DNA from: Fen-1301 sp963786395
Lineage (GTDB): Bacteria; Bacteroidota; Ignavibacteria; Ignavibacteriales; Ignavibacteriaceae
Length of the DNA: 64,000 nt
Assembly (NCBI GenBank): GCA_963786395.1
Contig: CAWAZD010000009.1
Location: 1-64,000, forward strand
Direction of reading: 5' to 3'
In this document: one piece after another, positions 10,899-19,839 of the stretch
How positions within the stretch are numbered: the stretch's first letter is position 1
Layout of the letters: each line of letters starts with the position of its first letter
Program-made: the position numbers and the translations under genes
The notes under the pieces: model-generated
Seen by the model: the letters and a program-made list of their open reading frames with translations, nothing else
What the model was told of the DNA's origin: nothing
Databases searched by the model: none

Positions 10899-11243
10899 AT
10901 GCTAGAAGACAAAACAAAAATATTCAAAGCTCTATCCGACCCCAACCGGCTTAGGATACTAAAAGCACTCCAGACTAAAGTTCTCTGTGTTTGTGAAATA
11001 CGGGAATTGCTTCAGCTTGCTAATTCAACAGTATCACAGCACCTGACTATTCTGAAAGAAGAAGGTTTTATAGTTGAAGAGAAGTCGGGTAAGTGGGTTA
11101 ACTATTCAATAAATCCCAGACCATCAGATCCAAGGATCAGCGCGATACTTTCTACCATTGATTTCTGGATAGGTGATGATGGTGTCATTAATTCTGATAA
11201 GAAGAAAATATTCTCTCTTGATAGAAAAATTATCTGCTGCTGA
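10899..11243 (+). CDS. arsR: ArsR-type arsenite-responsive repressor
   Basis: This 114-residue winged-helix protein begins MLEDKTKIFKALSDPNRLRI, the standard ArsR/SmtB opening. The motif VLCVCEI lies near the start of the DNA-binding helix, as in the CVC arsenite site of classical ArsR; binding As(III) there releases DNA. The recognition helix is ANSTVSQHLTILKEEGF. The C-terminus ends in two further cysteines (KIICC), which might add a metal ligand. I chose ATG 10899; an upstream TTG in frame (10860) would place coding sequence across the promoter and operator. It is the first gene of the ars operon and probably represses itself through the operator overlapping its promoter. Confidence 0.92.
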   Translation: MLEDKTKIFKALSDPNRLRILKALQTKVLCVCEIRELLQLANSTVSQHLTILKEEGFIVEEKSGKWVNYSINPRPSDPRISAILSTIDFWIGDDGVINSDKKKIFSLDRKIICC

Positions 11244-11261
11244 CAAAAATTTTTATAGTAC

Positions 11262-11281
11262 ATTTCGTCAATAAACGAAAC
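11262..11281. promoter_or_regulatory. ArsR operator 2, between arsR and arsC
   Basis: ATTTCGT at 11262-11268 and ACGAAA at 11275-11280 form an inverted repeat with the same six-base spacing as operator 1; only the outermost base pair is lost. It sits 10 bases before the arsC start. A second site inside the operon could repress an internal promoter or block elongation, separating arsR expression from that of the resistance genes. Confidence 0.65.
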
Positions 11282-11291
11282 AGGTAACATT

Positions 11292-11735
11292 ATGAATCAA
11301 ATAAAAGTATTATTCGTATGTGTCCATAACAGTGCAAGAAGCCAGATGGCTGAAGCATTTCTGAACCGGCTTGGTAATGGAAAATTTATAGCTGAAAGCG
11401 CGGGACTCGAACCAGGGATATTAAATCCCGTAGTTGTAGAGGCAATGAAATCTGTGGGAATTGACATTTCACAAAATCAAACCAAAACTGTAGACGAAAT
11501 GATCGAACACGGAAACAAATATTCGTATGTCATTACTGTCTGCGATGAAACCAATGCCGAAAGATGTCCCCTTTTCCCCGGTGCCGCCAAAACCATACAT
11601 TGGAGTTTCCCCGATCCTTCAGCATTGAAGGGTTCTTTCGATGAAAAACTTTATAACACAATTCTTATCCGTGATCAAATAAAACTGCGGATTGAATCAT
11701 GGCTTAAAGAAATAAATCAAGTAGAGGAATTATGA
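11292..11735 (+). CDS. arsC: Arsenate reductase, thioredoxin-coupled
   Basis: The enzyme reduces arsenate to arsenite for export or methylation. The low-molecular-weight phosphatase loop CVHNSARS starts at Cys10 (CX5R), and Cys84 (ITVCDET) and Cys92 (RCPLFPG) match the redox relay of the pI258-type, thioredoxin-dependent class. A DP motif follows (FPDPSALKGS). Length 147 residues is slightly over the family norm. ATG 11292 follows GGTAAC and operator 2; the stop overlaps the start of the transporter gene by four bases (ATGA), so the two are translationally coupled. Confidence 0.92.
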   Translation: MNQIKVLFVCVHNSARSQMAEAFLNRLGNGKFIAESAGLEPGILNPVVVEAMKSVGIDISQNQTKTVDEMIEHGNKYSYVITVCDETNAERCPLFPGAAKTIHWSFPDPSALKGSFDEKLYNTILIRDQIKLRIESWLKEINQVEEL

Positions 11736-12805
11736 CTACTGTTATTAAAAAACTCTCGTTCCTCGACCGTTTTTTAACATTGTGGATTTTCCTTGCAATG
11801 TTTGCAGGAATATTTTCCGGCTGGTTATTCCCGGGTATAGTTGGTTTCTGGAATACTTTTAACAGCGGGACTACAAACATCCCGATTGCAGCAGGCTTGA
11901 TACTTATGATGTATCCTCCGCTTGCTAAAGTTAAATATGAAGAACTTGGTAAGGTATTCAGAAATTATAAAATATTGTCCCTGAGTCTAGTACAGAACTG
12001 GTTTGTTGGACCCATCCTGATGTTTCTGCTTGCTGTAATTTTTCTACAGGATTATCCATCATACATGGCTGGACTCATAATGATGGGCCTTGCAAGGTGC
12101 ATCGCCATGGTAATAGTGTGGAATGAACTTGCAAAAGGGAACACAGAATATGCCGCGGGTCTCGTAGCATTCAATTCAATCTTTCAGGTCCTTTTTTATT
12201 CTGTGTATGCATATGTCTTCCTAACGTTGATCCCTTCATTTATGGGACTTCATTCCTTCAAGGTTGAAGTAACGATAGGACAGATTGCATATAGTGTATT
12301 TATTTATCTTGGCATACCTTTCCTTGCCGGAATAATAAGCCGGTTCTCATTATTAAAACTGAAGGGGAAGGATTGGTATGAAAAGATTTTTATCCCCAGG
12401 ATTAGCCCTATTACTCTTGCGGCACTTCTGTTTACGATTTTCGTAATGTTCTCATTAAAAGGTGAGATGATAATAAAGATTCCTTTGGACGTATTAAGGA
12501 TTGCAATCCCGTTGGTTCTTTATTTCATAATAATGTTCTTTGTCTCTTTTTACATGGCGTATAAAGCAGGTGCTGGTTACAGTAAAACAGCCACTCTTTC
12601 ATTTACTGCTGCAAGTAACAACTTCGAACTGGCTATCGCGGTAGCTATCGCAGTATTCGGAATAAATTCAGGTGAAGCTTTTGCGGCTGTTATCGGTCCG
12701 CTTGTTGAGGTTCCGGTCCTTATTTCTTTGGTAAATGTATCGCTCTTCTTTAGGAAATACTTTAAAGAGGAGTTAAAACCAAATTTAGAAACAATTAAAA
12801 ATTAA
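11732..12805 (+). CDS. acr3: ACR3-family arsenite efflux transporter
   Basis: A 357-residue inner-membrane protein with about ten hydrophobic spans. It exports arsenite using the proton gradient. The ACR3 signature is visible: LMMYPPLAKVKYEEL near residue 57 and GLARCIAMVIVWNELAKGN, containing the conserved functional cysteine, plus ATLSFTAASNNFELAIA in the second half. This is the ACR3 class rather than the ArsB (12-span) class. Overlap with arsC and an 11-base gap to arsM place it in the same transcript. Confidence 0.93.
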   Translation: MTTVIKKLSFLDRFLTLWIFLAMFAGIFSGWLFPGIVGFWNTFNSGTTNIPIAAGLILMMYPPLAKVKYEELGKVFRNYKILSLSLVQNWFVGPILMFLLAVIFLQDYPSYMAGLIMMGLARCIAMVIVWNELAKGNTEYAAGLVAFNSIFQVLFYSVYAYVFLTLIPSFMGLHSFKVEVTIGQIAYSVFIYLGIPFLAGIISRFSLLKLKGKDWYEKIFIPRISPITLAALLFTIFVMFSLKGEMIIKIPLDVLRIAIPLVLYFIIMFFVSFYMAYKAGAGYSKTATLSFTAASNNFELAIAVAIAVFGINSGEAFAAVIGPLVEVPVLISLVNVSLFFRKYFKEELKPNLETIKN

Positions 12806-12815
12806 TGGAGTTAAT

Positions 12816-13613
12816 ATGAAAACCGATCAGGAAATTAAAGAAAGTGTTAAAGAAAAATACGGGGAACTGGCAGTTAAAAGTAAAGGCTGCGGATGCGGCT
12901 GCGATGAAAATTCAAAAATCGTGGGTTATACTGTTATGCAGGAAAAGTATAACAACCAGAAAGGTTACGTTCCCGAAGCTGATCTGAAACTCGGCTGCGG
13001 AATGCCGACAGAATATGCGGGAATAAAAGAAGGCGATACTGTTGTTGATCTTGGTTCAGGTGCAGGTAATGATATTTTTGTTGCTAGAGCTCTTGTGGGT
13101 GAAAACGGTAAAGCAATCGGAATCGATTTTACACCTGAAATGATTTCCAAAGCTGAAAGAAATAATTCGAAACTCGGATACTCTAATGTTGAATTCAAAC
13201 TCGGCGAAATTGAAGCTGTTCCCCTTGATAATAATGTCGCTGATGTTGTTGTAAGCAACTGCGTACTTAATCTTGTTCCAAACAAAGTAAAAGCCTTTGG
13301 AGAAATGTTCAGGATTATAAAAAGCGGCGGTCACTTCTGTGTATCTGATATTGTAATCAAAGGTCAACTGCCTGCAGAATTGCAGAAATCTGCCGAAATG
13401 TATGCGGGATGTGTGGCAGGCGCGATTCAGCTTGAGGAGTATATCAATTTAATAAAAGCGGCAGGGTTTGTTAATGTAGAGATACTTAAAACTAAAACTA
13501 TTGCGTTACCTGACGAGGTTCTTGAGCAATATCTTTCAGACGAAAAGATCCGTGAATTCAAGAGCAGCAATCTCGGTATTTTCAGTATAACGGTGGTTGG
13601 TTATAAAAAATAA
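12816..13613 (+). CDS. arsM: Arsenite S-adenosylmethionine methyltransferase
   Basis: ArsM methylates arsenite to methylated and volatile species. The SAM-binding motif VVDLGSGAGND lies near residue 76, followed by IGIDFTPEMI. Cys61 (LGCGMP), Cys149 (VSNCVLNLVP) and Cys199 (YAGCVAGA) match the three cysteines that bind arsenite in characterised ArsM enzymes. The N-terminal GCGCGCDEN adds a metal-binding-like cluster. Length 265 residues is usual. A GGAGTTAAT element precedes the ATG. Last gene of the operon; it gives a methylation route alongside efflux by Acr3. Confidence 0.92.
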   Translation: MKTDQEIKESVKEKYGELAVKSKGCGCGCDENSKIVGYTVMQEKYNNQKGYVPEADLKLGCGMPTEYAGIKEGDTVVDLGSGAGNDIFVARALVGENGKAIGIDFTPEMISKAERNNSKLGYSNVEFKLGEIEAVPLDNNVADVVVSNCVLNLVPNKVKAFGEMFRIIKSGGHFCVSDIVIKGQLPAELQKSAEMYAGCVAGAIQLEEYINLIKAAGFVNVEILKTKTIALPDEVLEQYLSDEKIREFKSSNLGIFSITVVGYKK

Positions 13614-13643
13614 TTATTGTGAATTTGTCTTTTCGAACTCATA

Positions 13644-13667
13644 CGGGCGGGTCTCCACACCCGCCCG
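13644..13667. terminator. Hairpin after arsM
   Basis: CGGGCGGGT and ACCCGCCCG form a perfect 9-bp stem with a six-base loop, 30 bases after the arsM stop. It lacks a long U-run, and its sequence resembles the GGGTCGGGTCTCCGCGCCCG element near 9047. It may be a dispersed repeat serving as a two-way terminator between arsM and the opposite-strand gene. Confidence 0.45.
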
Positions 13668-13704
13668 ATCCATTATTCCAATTATCCATCAATCCAGTTA
13701 TTAT

Positions 13705-14691
13705 TTACCTGATTCCCTTTTCATACCATCCGATTATTTCATCATATTTCCAGCTGATACCGTCATTAACAATCTGCCTTGAACTATCTTCAAGGTACCA
13801 CTGAACCATTTCCTTTGCCCCCCTGCTGAATGGAATTTCAGCCCTGAACTCCGGTACCAGCTTTTTAATTTTACTGTTATCGAAAACCATGCAGTGACTT
13901 TTATCTCCCAATAATCCATCCCCCCATTCATCGTCATAATGTTTAATAAAATCTGCCGGAATATGAATTATATTTGGTTCAACGCCAACCGCATCTCCAA
14001 TTGTTCTGCATATCTGATCCCAGGTCTGCACTTCATCGGATGTAATATGATAGATTTCCCCGGCAGTTTCTTTCTTACCGAATAGTCCAACAAATCCTTT
14101 TGCAAAATCTTTATGGTGTGTTAGTGTCCATAGTGATGTCCCGTCGCCATGTATAATAATTTTTTGATTGTGCGTCATCCGGTCAATTACATTGTATCCG
14201 CCAAATAAAGGTATTTTTGTTTTATCGTATGTGTGGGAGGGACGAACTATAGTTACTGGGAAGCCGTCTTTCTTGTAATATTCCATAGCTGTCTCTTCAC
14301 ATTTTATTTTTGCCTGGGAATATGACCAATATGGATTGTGCGCCGGGGTCTCTTCTGTAATTGGTTTCCAAAGACCGGGTTTTGAATAAACTGAAGCGGA
14401 ACTGATAAAAATATATTGTGAGGTTTTCCCTTTAAACAATTCATAATCACGCTGAACTCTGTCATGTGAATAACCAAGCCATTCAACAACAACATCAAAT
14501 GTGTGGTTCGATATTAATGATTTCACATTGTCGAAATCCCATATGTCGGCTTTTAATAAATTGTAATTAACTTCTTTGGGAAGCGGGGAGTTTCCACGGT
14601 TAAGCAGATATAGATCGAACCCTTTTTCACTGCATAATGCTGAACACGCGCTGCTTATTACACCTGTTCCTCCGATAAAGAGAATCTTCAA
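13705..14691 (-). CDS. NAD-dependent epimerase/dehydratase (extended SDR)
   Basis: A 328-residue extended short-chain dehydrogenase. The N-terminal nucleotide motif is FIGGTGVISSAC (GxxGxxx) at residues 4-15. The catalytic pair is in YSQAK (YxxxK) with a Ser-rich strand FISSASVYSK before it. The C-terminal half (GDGTSLWTLTHHKDFAKGF) is typical of sugar-nucleotide or isoflavone-reductase-like epimerases. Substrate cannot be told from sequence. It is alone on this strand and convergent with the ars operon. The gene is intact. Confidence 0.8.
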   Translation of the reverse strand: MKILFIGGTGVISSACSALCSEKGFDLYLLNRGNSPLPKEVNYNLLKADIWDFDNVKSLISNHTFDVVVEWLGYSHDRVQRDYELFKGKTSQYIFISSASVYSKPGLWKPITEETPAHNPYWSYSQAKIKCEETAMEYYKKDGFPVTIVRPSHTYDKTKIPLFGGYNVIDRMTHNQKIIIHGDGTSLWTLTHHKDFAKGFVGLFGKKETAGEIYHITSDEVQTWDQICRTIGDAVGVEPNIIHIPADFIKHYDDEWGDGLLGDKSHCMVFDNSKIKKLVPEFRAEIPFSRGAKEMVQWYLEDSSRQIVNDGISWKYDEIIGWYEKGIR

Positions 14692-14755
14692 TTTAGCCTC
14701 TCTGTTAATTAAATCTCGAAATTTCCCGACTTTGATTATAAGAATTTAATCAATG

Positions 14756-16810
14756 TTATCTCTCTTTCTTTAACACATATCCCGAAACCGGCTTTACAAT
14801 AAGTTTTCCGAATGCTCCGTCTATCCTATCAACGCCCGCTTTGTCAGGATTAACTAATATGTCCCATTTACCTGAGGGAAGAATAAATTCTTCATCGGTT
14901 TTAGGGTTTGCATTAAACAACACCATGAATTCATCGTTATCATATTTAACATTATATCCCAATGCGAAATCATTGTCATATATTTTTAGAAAACTAACAT
15001 CCTCATAATCTGCTCTTCTGAATGCGGGAAATGTTTTTCTTAAAGCTATTAATCCTTTATAATAATCTGAAAGTTCTTTATTCAGATCTGCATGCATGTA
15101 GTTTAGGTAATTAGTTTCGTTATCTTTTTCGTAACTGTTATGATCAATCTTCCCGGCATTCTTGTCCTTAGGATTAGTTTTGGCTATAACTTTACTCCTG
15201 GCAAACTCCTGTCCCGATCCGATCATTGTAATTCCCTGGGATGTAAATAGAAATAATGCTCCAAGTTTGTTTATTGCCAGTTGATTAGATGATAGTTTAG
15301 CATTGAAGTCAATATCCTTTATGATTTCATCAGGTCCGACTTCCTTGGTTCCTATCCGCACAAAATCACCAAAGGTATATCCGTCATGCGATTCAAGATA
15401 ATTTACAGAATGCTCCTTTCTTTGGAAGAGTCCTTTAAGGTCGCGGACAAGGGTTCCGTTTACGTAACTCTTTATTCTGTCAACATTATTATCACCATAC
15501 CAATGTCCGAATATCCAGCCGGTACCATTAATGGGATTCTCTCCTTTTACGCCATTTCTTATTTGGTCATTCCAGCTTCCCCATCCGCGTAATGAAAAAC
15601 CTTCCGGATCATAACCTCCTCCCCAGGGCTCGCAGACAATAATAACGTAAGGATTTAATTTCTTCGCCTCTCTTATTATCTCTTCAGTGGTTTCCCAGTC
15701 AATTAATTTGCCAAGGTCAAAACGGAACCCGTCAACATGATATTCCTTCATCCAGTAAAGAATGCTCTCCACAATCATTCTCCTGACCATAGGATTTTCG
15801 GTTTTAATATCATTACCGCATCCGCTTTCTGATTTATAATTTCCTTTATCATCAAATCTGAAATAATATTTCTTGTCTATATCTTTTAGGTTTCCCGATT
15901 CATACTGTGAAATATGGTTGTAAACCACATCCATAATAACCGCAATCCCTTCTTTGTGGAATGCTTTAACCATGTCTTTAAAATCATTAACCTGCTTCCC
16001 GGTAACACCATACCATTTATTCCACTCAAATTCTTTTGTGTTTTCACTGTAATAAGATTCGGGTGCGAAAAATGATGAGGTCATATAACCCCAGTGGTTC
16101 CGTTCATATGGATTCCATGTATTATAAGTTCCATAGGTTGAATCATGGTATGGGAGTTCAATATTTGAAAACTCCTGGGATGGCAATAGCTCTACGGCAT
16201 TTACTCCGAGATTTTTTATATAATCAATCCCGCCCTTCTTTCCTTTTTCTATAAGACCCTGATATGTTCCGGGGGCATCCGATCCCGAAGTATGATGAGC
16301 TGTCATATCTCTGACATGCATTTCATAAATTATAAGATCTCTCCAGTCTTTCTGTATCCATTCATCTTCCTCCCAGTTATAATTCCCTTCATTAATCACA
16401 ATCGACCTGCCGGGGTTCATATAAGTATTAAATGTTGCTACTGCTTTTGAATAAGGGTCAATGCAAAGCTGACCCGGAATTTTGTTCTTCTTCTGCTTTA
16501 CCTTGAATCCGTAATAAAGACCGTAATTCTCTCCGCCTAATTTTGCTTCCCATACTCCGTTTTCATCGGGCTCCATCTCTGTTTCTATTCCATCCTTATC
16601 TTCTAAAGATGAAAACGTAACAAGTTTGACTTCAACAGCATCAGGCGAAAATAAACGGAAATAGGTGTCTCCGTATTCTACAAACGATCCAAGTCTTTTT
16701 TCCGAATATTCTTTTGCTGTATCCGGTGTGGGTTCGTTAAATAATGGAGAAGAATATGATTTGTTCATGCAAATAAATATAATAGTTATTATGACCGGAA
16801 TAAATTTCAT
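14756..16810 (-). CDS. Secreted pullulanase-like GH13 alpha-glucan debranching enzyme
   Basis: This 684-residue enzyme probably cleaves alpha-1,6 bonds of glycogen- or pullulan-like glucans outside the cytoplasm. Residues 1-20 form a signal peptide (MKFIPVIITIIFICMNKSYS). A CBM48-like beta-sandwich (YFRLFSPDAVEVKLVTF) precedes the GH13 barrel. Barrel motifs: VIMDVVYNHIS (region I), DGFRFDLGKLID with the nucleophile Asp (region II), VIIVCEPWGGG with the acid Glu (region III) and NYLESHDGYT (region IV). A C-terminal all-beta domain follows. The YNWEEDEW segment is typical of type I pullulanases. No transporter is adjacent. The gap to the SDR gene is about 65 bases, so the two could share a transcript. 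Confidence 0.87.
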   Translation of the reverse strand: MKFIPVIITIIFICMNKSYSSPLFNEPTPDTAKEYSEKRLGSFVEYGDTYFRLFSPDAVEVKLVTFSSLEDKDGIETEMEPDENGVWEAKLGGENYGLYYGFKVKQKKNKIPGQLCIDPYSKAVATFNTYMNPGRSIVINEGNYNWEEDEWIQKDWRDLIIYEMHVRDMTAHHTSGSDAPGTYQGLIEKGKKGGIDYIKNLGVNAVELLPSQEFSNIELPYHDSTYGTYNTWNPYERNHWGYMTSSFFAPESYYSENTKEFEWNKWYGVTGKQVNDFKDMVKAFHKEGIAVIMDVVYNHISQYESGNLKDIDKKYYFRFDDKGNYKSESGCGNDIKTENPMVRRMIVESILYWMKEYHVDGFRFDLGKLIDWETTEEIIREAKKLNPYVIIVCEPWGGGYDPEGFSLRGWGSWNDQIRNGVKGENPINGTGWIFGHWYGDNNVDRIKSYVNGTLVRDLKGLFQRKEHSVNYLESHDGYTFGDFVRIGTKEVGPDEIIKDIDFNAKLSSNQLAINKLGALFLFTSQGITMIGSGQEFARSKVIAKTNPKDKNAGKIDHNSYEKDNETNYLNYMHADLNKELSDYYKGLIALRKTFPAFRRADYEDVSFLKIYDNDFALGYNVKYDNDEFMVLFNANPKTDEEFILPSGKWDILVNPDKAGVDRIDGAFGKLIVKPVSGYVLKKER

Positions 16811-16841
16811 AATTAATCAGATATAACAGTTTATTACTTTT

Positions 16842-17174
16842 TTACTCATTAGTAATTATCCTGCCGTCAACAACCGGGGTTACGCATATAAGCGGTCTTT
16901 CGGGTGTTTTGAATTCTTCGAAGATTTCTTCATAAAGATCAGGATGCTTCCCCCTGTCTTCAAGTTTGGCAAATTTTGAATATTTCATAAATCTGCCCGA
17001 CCGGTCAGAAGGAGCGTTGAACTTGTATGCTTTTGTAAAATCCTCCCTGGCTCTGGATTTTAAATATTTGATCTTATCTTCATCATCTCCATCTACATCA
17101 TAAGCAATTGCCCGAAATTCTTTCACGTAACCCGTTTCAATAATAAGATAGATATTAAGTATAGTCTCACTCAT
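16842..17174 (-). CDS. Unknown small protein
   Basis: I do not recognise this 110-residue protein. It has no signal peptide or membrane span, is rich in charged residues (DVDGDDEDKIKYLKSRARED), and ends in a beta-like VTPVVDGRIITNE. It overlaps the end of the upstream membrane-protein gene by eight bases, which implies translational coupling and probably a shared role. It ends about 30 bases before the pullulanase gene start, so all three could be co-transcribed. Confidence 0.65.
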   Translation of the reverse strand: MSETILNIYLIIETGYVKEFRAIAYDVDGDDEDKIKYLKSRAREDFTKAYKFNAPSDRSGRFMKYSKFAKLEDRGKHPDLYEEIFEEFKTPERPLICVTPVVDGRIITNE

Positions 17175-17844
17175 TTGTGCTTTCCTTGTAATTCAATGCA
17201 AAAAAAGTAAGACACAGAACATAGCCGAATGCAAATTTGCACATAATACTTTCAATTGAATTAAGCATTGCGCGCATTTTTAATGCAGACAATAGAAAAG
17301 CAAACAGAACGGGAAGAATCATAATTACATGCCCGGCTAAAAATAATCCGGCATAAAGTAGTTTTTTCCGTGAACTCCCTTTCTGCAAATAGGAAATTAA
17401 AAAATAAACAGACATTACTACAGGCAAATAATAATACATACCAAATAGTGTCCCGTGGGGATAATTAAAGATCGCAAAGAGTACAGTGCAGCTTGTCATT
17501 TCAAACCGGCCTATTATAAAAGCATAATAAACAATAAACATCAATGGAATAATAAATATAATTTTTAAGTTTCTGTTGTCCTTTACGAAAAAATTATATA
17601 TGAAATATATATCCAATGCGGGCAGGAATGAAATGTCCGCGAATGCCAGATAAGTCAGAAATGATGAAGAATACCCCGCCTGGCATATAATAAATTCCAG
17701 TGCCTGGTATACCATAAGAATAACAAGGAACAGAACTACAATCCAATTAAACCTGTTTTTTTCCGCAAAGACTATAAGATTAATAATTATAACAAATTCA
17801 ATGCAGGCAATTAACAGTGAAATAATCCCGTTCCAGTTATTCAT
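17167..17844 (-). CDS. Integral membrane protein, about seven spans, unknown function
   Basis: The 225 residues are mostly hydrophobic, with about seven predicted spans (for example IISLLIACIEFVIIINLIVF and WIVVLFLVILMVYQALEFII). Layout resembles the 7TM sensory modules found at the N-termini of some histidine kinases, but no kinase domain follows. The downstream 110-residue gene overlaps it by eight bases and may encode a partner. Function is unknown. Confidence 0.65.
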   Translation of the reverse strand: MNNWNGIISLLIACIEFVIIINLIVFAEKNRFNWIVVLFLVILMVYQALEFIICQAGYSSSFLTYLAFADISFLPALDIYFIYNFFVKDNRNLKIIFIIPLMFIVYYAFIIGRFEMTSCTVLFAIFNYPHGTLFGMYYYLPVVMSVYFLISYLQKGSSRKKLLYAGLFLAGHVIMILPVLFAFLLSALKMRAMLNSIESIMCKFAFGYVLCLTFFALNYKESTNE

Positions 17845-17970
17845 TCATTTCCTTCAATTTCCCATTTCCTTAATTGTTAATTTAGATCTCCTTACTCCCT
17901 ACCTTCCGTATTTCCCGGCCTTAAATTATTTGCAAAAGAAAACTCATAATTTGTAACACCACTATTCATT

Positions 17971-18161
17971 TTCCGTATTTAACGGCCTCAAATTATTTAC
18001 GTTAAAAAAATTAAGTGTAGCTGAGCGGCAGTGAGCGGAACTGTTTGAGCGCAGCGAGTTTTCCGCGAGCAGCGAAGCGCAACTTAATTTTTAGTAAATA
18101 ATTTGCAGCCGATGTTTCTTTTGGTACTTTTCTTGCGTCAAGAAAAGTACGGAGAAATATT
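17971..18161. repeat. Dispersed inverted-repeat element, copy A
   Basis: This stretch between two genes has ends that mirror each other: CAAATTATTTAC...AAATTAAG on the left and its complement at 18081-18110 on the right. A copy of the left end also lies at 17904-17935. The middle holds GAGCGCAGCGAG-type short repeats instead of the CCCCGAC palindrome of copies B and C. It ends in a hairpin, TACTTTTCTTG CGT CAAGAAAAGTA (about 18125-18149). The rest of the gap 17845-18262 shows nothing else. No gene is inside it. Confidence 0.65.
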
Positions 18162-18262
18162 CAAAGAAAAGTAAGATTACCGTTCAAACAAAAATTACTG
18201 TGCTTTTCTCCGTCAAAGGATTCCTTTACAAACTCTATGTTGCAAATTGTAGCGGCAGAGAT

Positions 18263-19651
18263 TTATTTCGGTCCTATCATCTTTTCGGGGCGCACCACCT
18301 CATCAAACTTCTCAGCTGTCAGAAGTCCAAGTTCAACTACAGCTTCCTTAAGTGTCTTATTTTCTTTATGCGCTTTCTTGGCAACTTTTGCCGCATTATC
18401 ATATCCAATATGAGGATTAAGTGCGGTAACAAGCATCAGCGAATTTTCAAGATGTTTCTTAATATTTGTTTTGTTGGCTTCAATTCCCAAAACACAATGA
18501 TCCGTAAAACTTTCACATGCATCCGCAATTAATCTTATAGACTGGAGCACATTAAAAATAATTACAGGCTTGAATACATTAAGTTCAAAATTTCCCATCG
18601 CCCCGCCGAAATTAACAGCTACATCATTACCGAATACCTGGGCGCAAACCATTGTCATTGCTTCACACTGTGTAGGATTTACCTTTCCCGGCATAATAGA
18701 ACTTCCCGGTTCATTTTCGGGTAAACTTAATTCTCCGATTCCGGACCTGGGACCTGAACCAAGCCACCTGATATCATTCGCTATTTTCATCAATGATGCG
18801 GCAAGTGTTTTCAATACTCCGCTTAACTCAACAAGTGCGTCATGTGTTGCTAACGCCTCAAATTTATTCCTTGCGGTAATAAATGGAAGTCCGGTTAATT
18901 TTGCTATTGCCGCAGCAGATTTTACTGCAAATTCAGGATGAGTATTTAAGCCCGTTCCAACAGCAGTTCCGCCAAGTGCTAATTCATACATCCTCGACAT
19001 GCAGCCGTTTATTCTTTCAAGTCCGTTCGTGAGCTGCTGCGTATAACCTGAAAATTCCTGACCAAGCGTTAACGGTGTAGCATCCATTAAATGCGTTCTG
19101 CCTATCTTTATAATATCTTTGAACTCTTCAGATTTTTTAGCAAGTGCATCCCTAAGTTTTGTAACCATTGGAACTAAACGTCTGTGGATCTCTTCAACAG
19201 CAGCTATATGCATTGCTGTGGGGAAAGTATCATTCGATGATTGAGCCTTGTTTACATCATCATTCGGATGGATTGGTTTTTTGCTTCCCATTACACCGCC
19301 GGTTATTTCAATCGCCCTGTTTGAAATAACCTCATTGGCATTCATATTTGTCTGTGTTCCGCTGCCTGTCTGCCAGACTACAAGCGGAAAATGTTCATCG
19401 AGCTTTCCTTCAATAACTTCATCGGCTGCTTTTACTATAAGATCCGCTTTATCTGCAGGCAGTAATCCTAATTCTTTATTGGTCATGGCTGCGGCTTTTT
19501 TCAGTATGCCTAATGCCTTTATTAATTCTCGGGGAAATCTCTCTCCGCCAATTTTAAAATTCATTATTGATCGTGCTGTCTGTGCCCCGTAATATTTATC
19601 AACCGGGACTTGAATCTCACCCATACTATCTGTCTCTTTCCGGAACTCCAT
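18263..19651 (-). CDS. fumC: Fumarate hydratase, class II
   Basis: Interconverts fumarate and malate in the citric acid cycle; active as a cytosolic homotetramer. The 462-residue length is standard. Signatures visible: GSGTQTNMNANEVISNRA near residue 96, GRTHLMDATPLTLGQEFSGY near 184, and the superfamily signature GSSIMPGKVNPTQCEAM near 314, whose serine is the catalytic base. The class II enzyme needs no iron-sulfur cluster. It has its own AGGAATAGC-like upstream region and stands alone, divergent from the kinase gene at 19840. Confidence 0.96.
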   Translation of the reverse strand: MEFRKETDSMGEIQVPVDKYYGAQTARSIMNFKIGGERFPRELIKALGILKKAAAMTNKELGLLPADKADLIVKAADEVIEGKLDEHFPLVVWQTGSGTQTNMNANEVISNRAIEITGGVMGSKKPIHPNDDVNKAQSSNDTFPTAMHIAAVEEIHRRLVPMVTKLRDALAKKSEEFKDIIKIGRTHLMDATPLTLGQEFSGYTQQLTNGLERINGCMSRMYELALGGTAVGTGLNTHPEFAVKSAAAIAKLTGLPFITARNKFEALATHDALVELSGVLKTLAASLMKIANDIRWLGSGPRSGIGELSLPENEPGSSIMPGKVNPTQCEAMTMVCAQVFGNDVAVNFGGAMGNFELNVFKPVIIFNVLQSIRLIADACESFTDHCVLGIEANKTNIKKHLENSLMLVTALNPHIGYDNAAKVAKKAHKENKTLKEAVVELGLLTAEKFDEVVRPEKMIGPK

Positions 19652-19839
19652 GCTATTCCTCCGAATTAAATTTTATTGAAAAATATTCAAAAACATCCTG
19701 AATAAATTTACAAAAAAGGAAATTAAAATATCGGACTGGGGAAATCCCTCCACTTTTTTAAGTTACTCCATATTACATACTCTATTTCCGGAAATAATTA
19801 TATTTAAAATATCTAAGTTATATCCACAGGAGGTATGCT

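Noticed and set aside
18200..19592. Plus-strand frames opposite fumC
   Set aside because: They are antisense shadows of a well-conserved gene and resemble no protein family.
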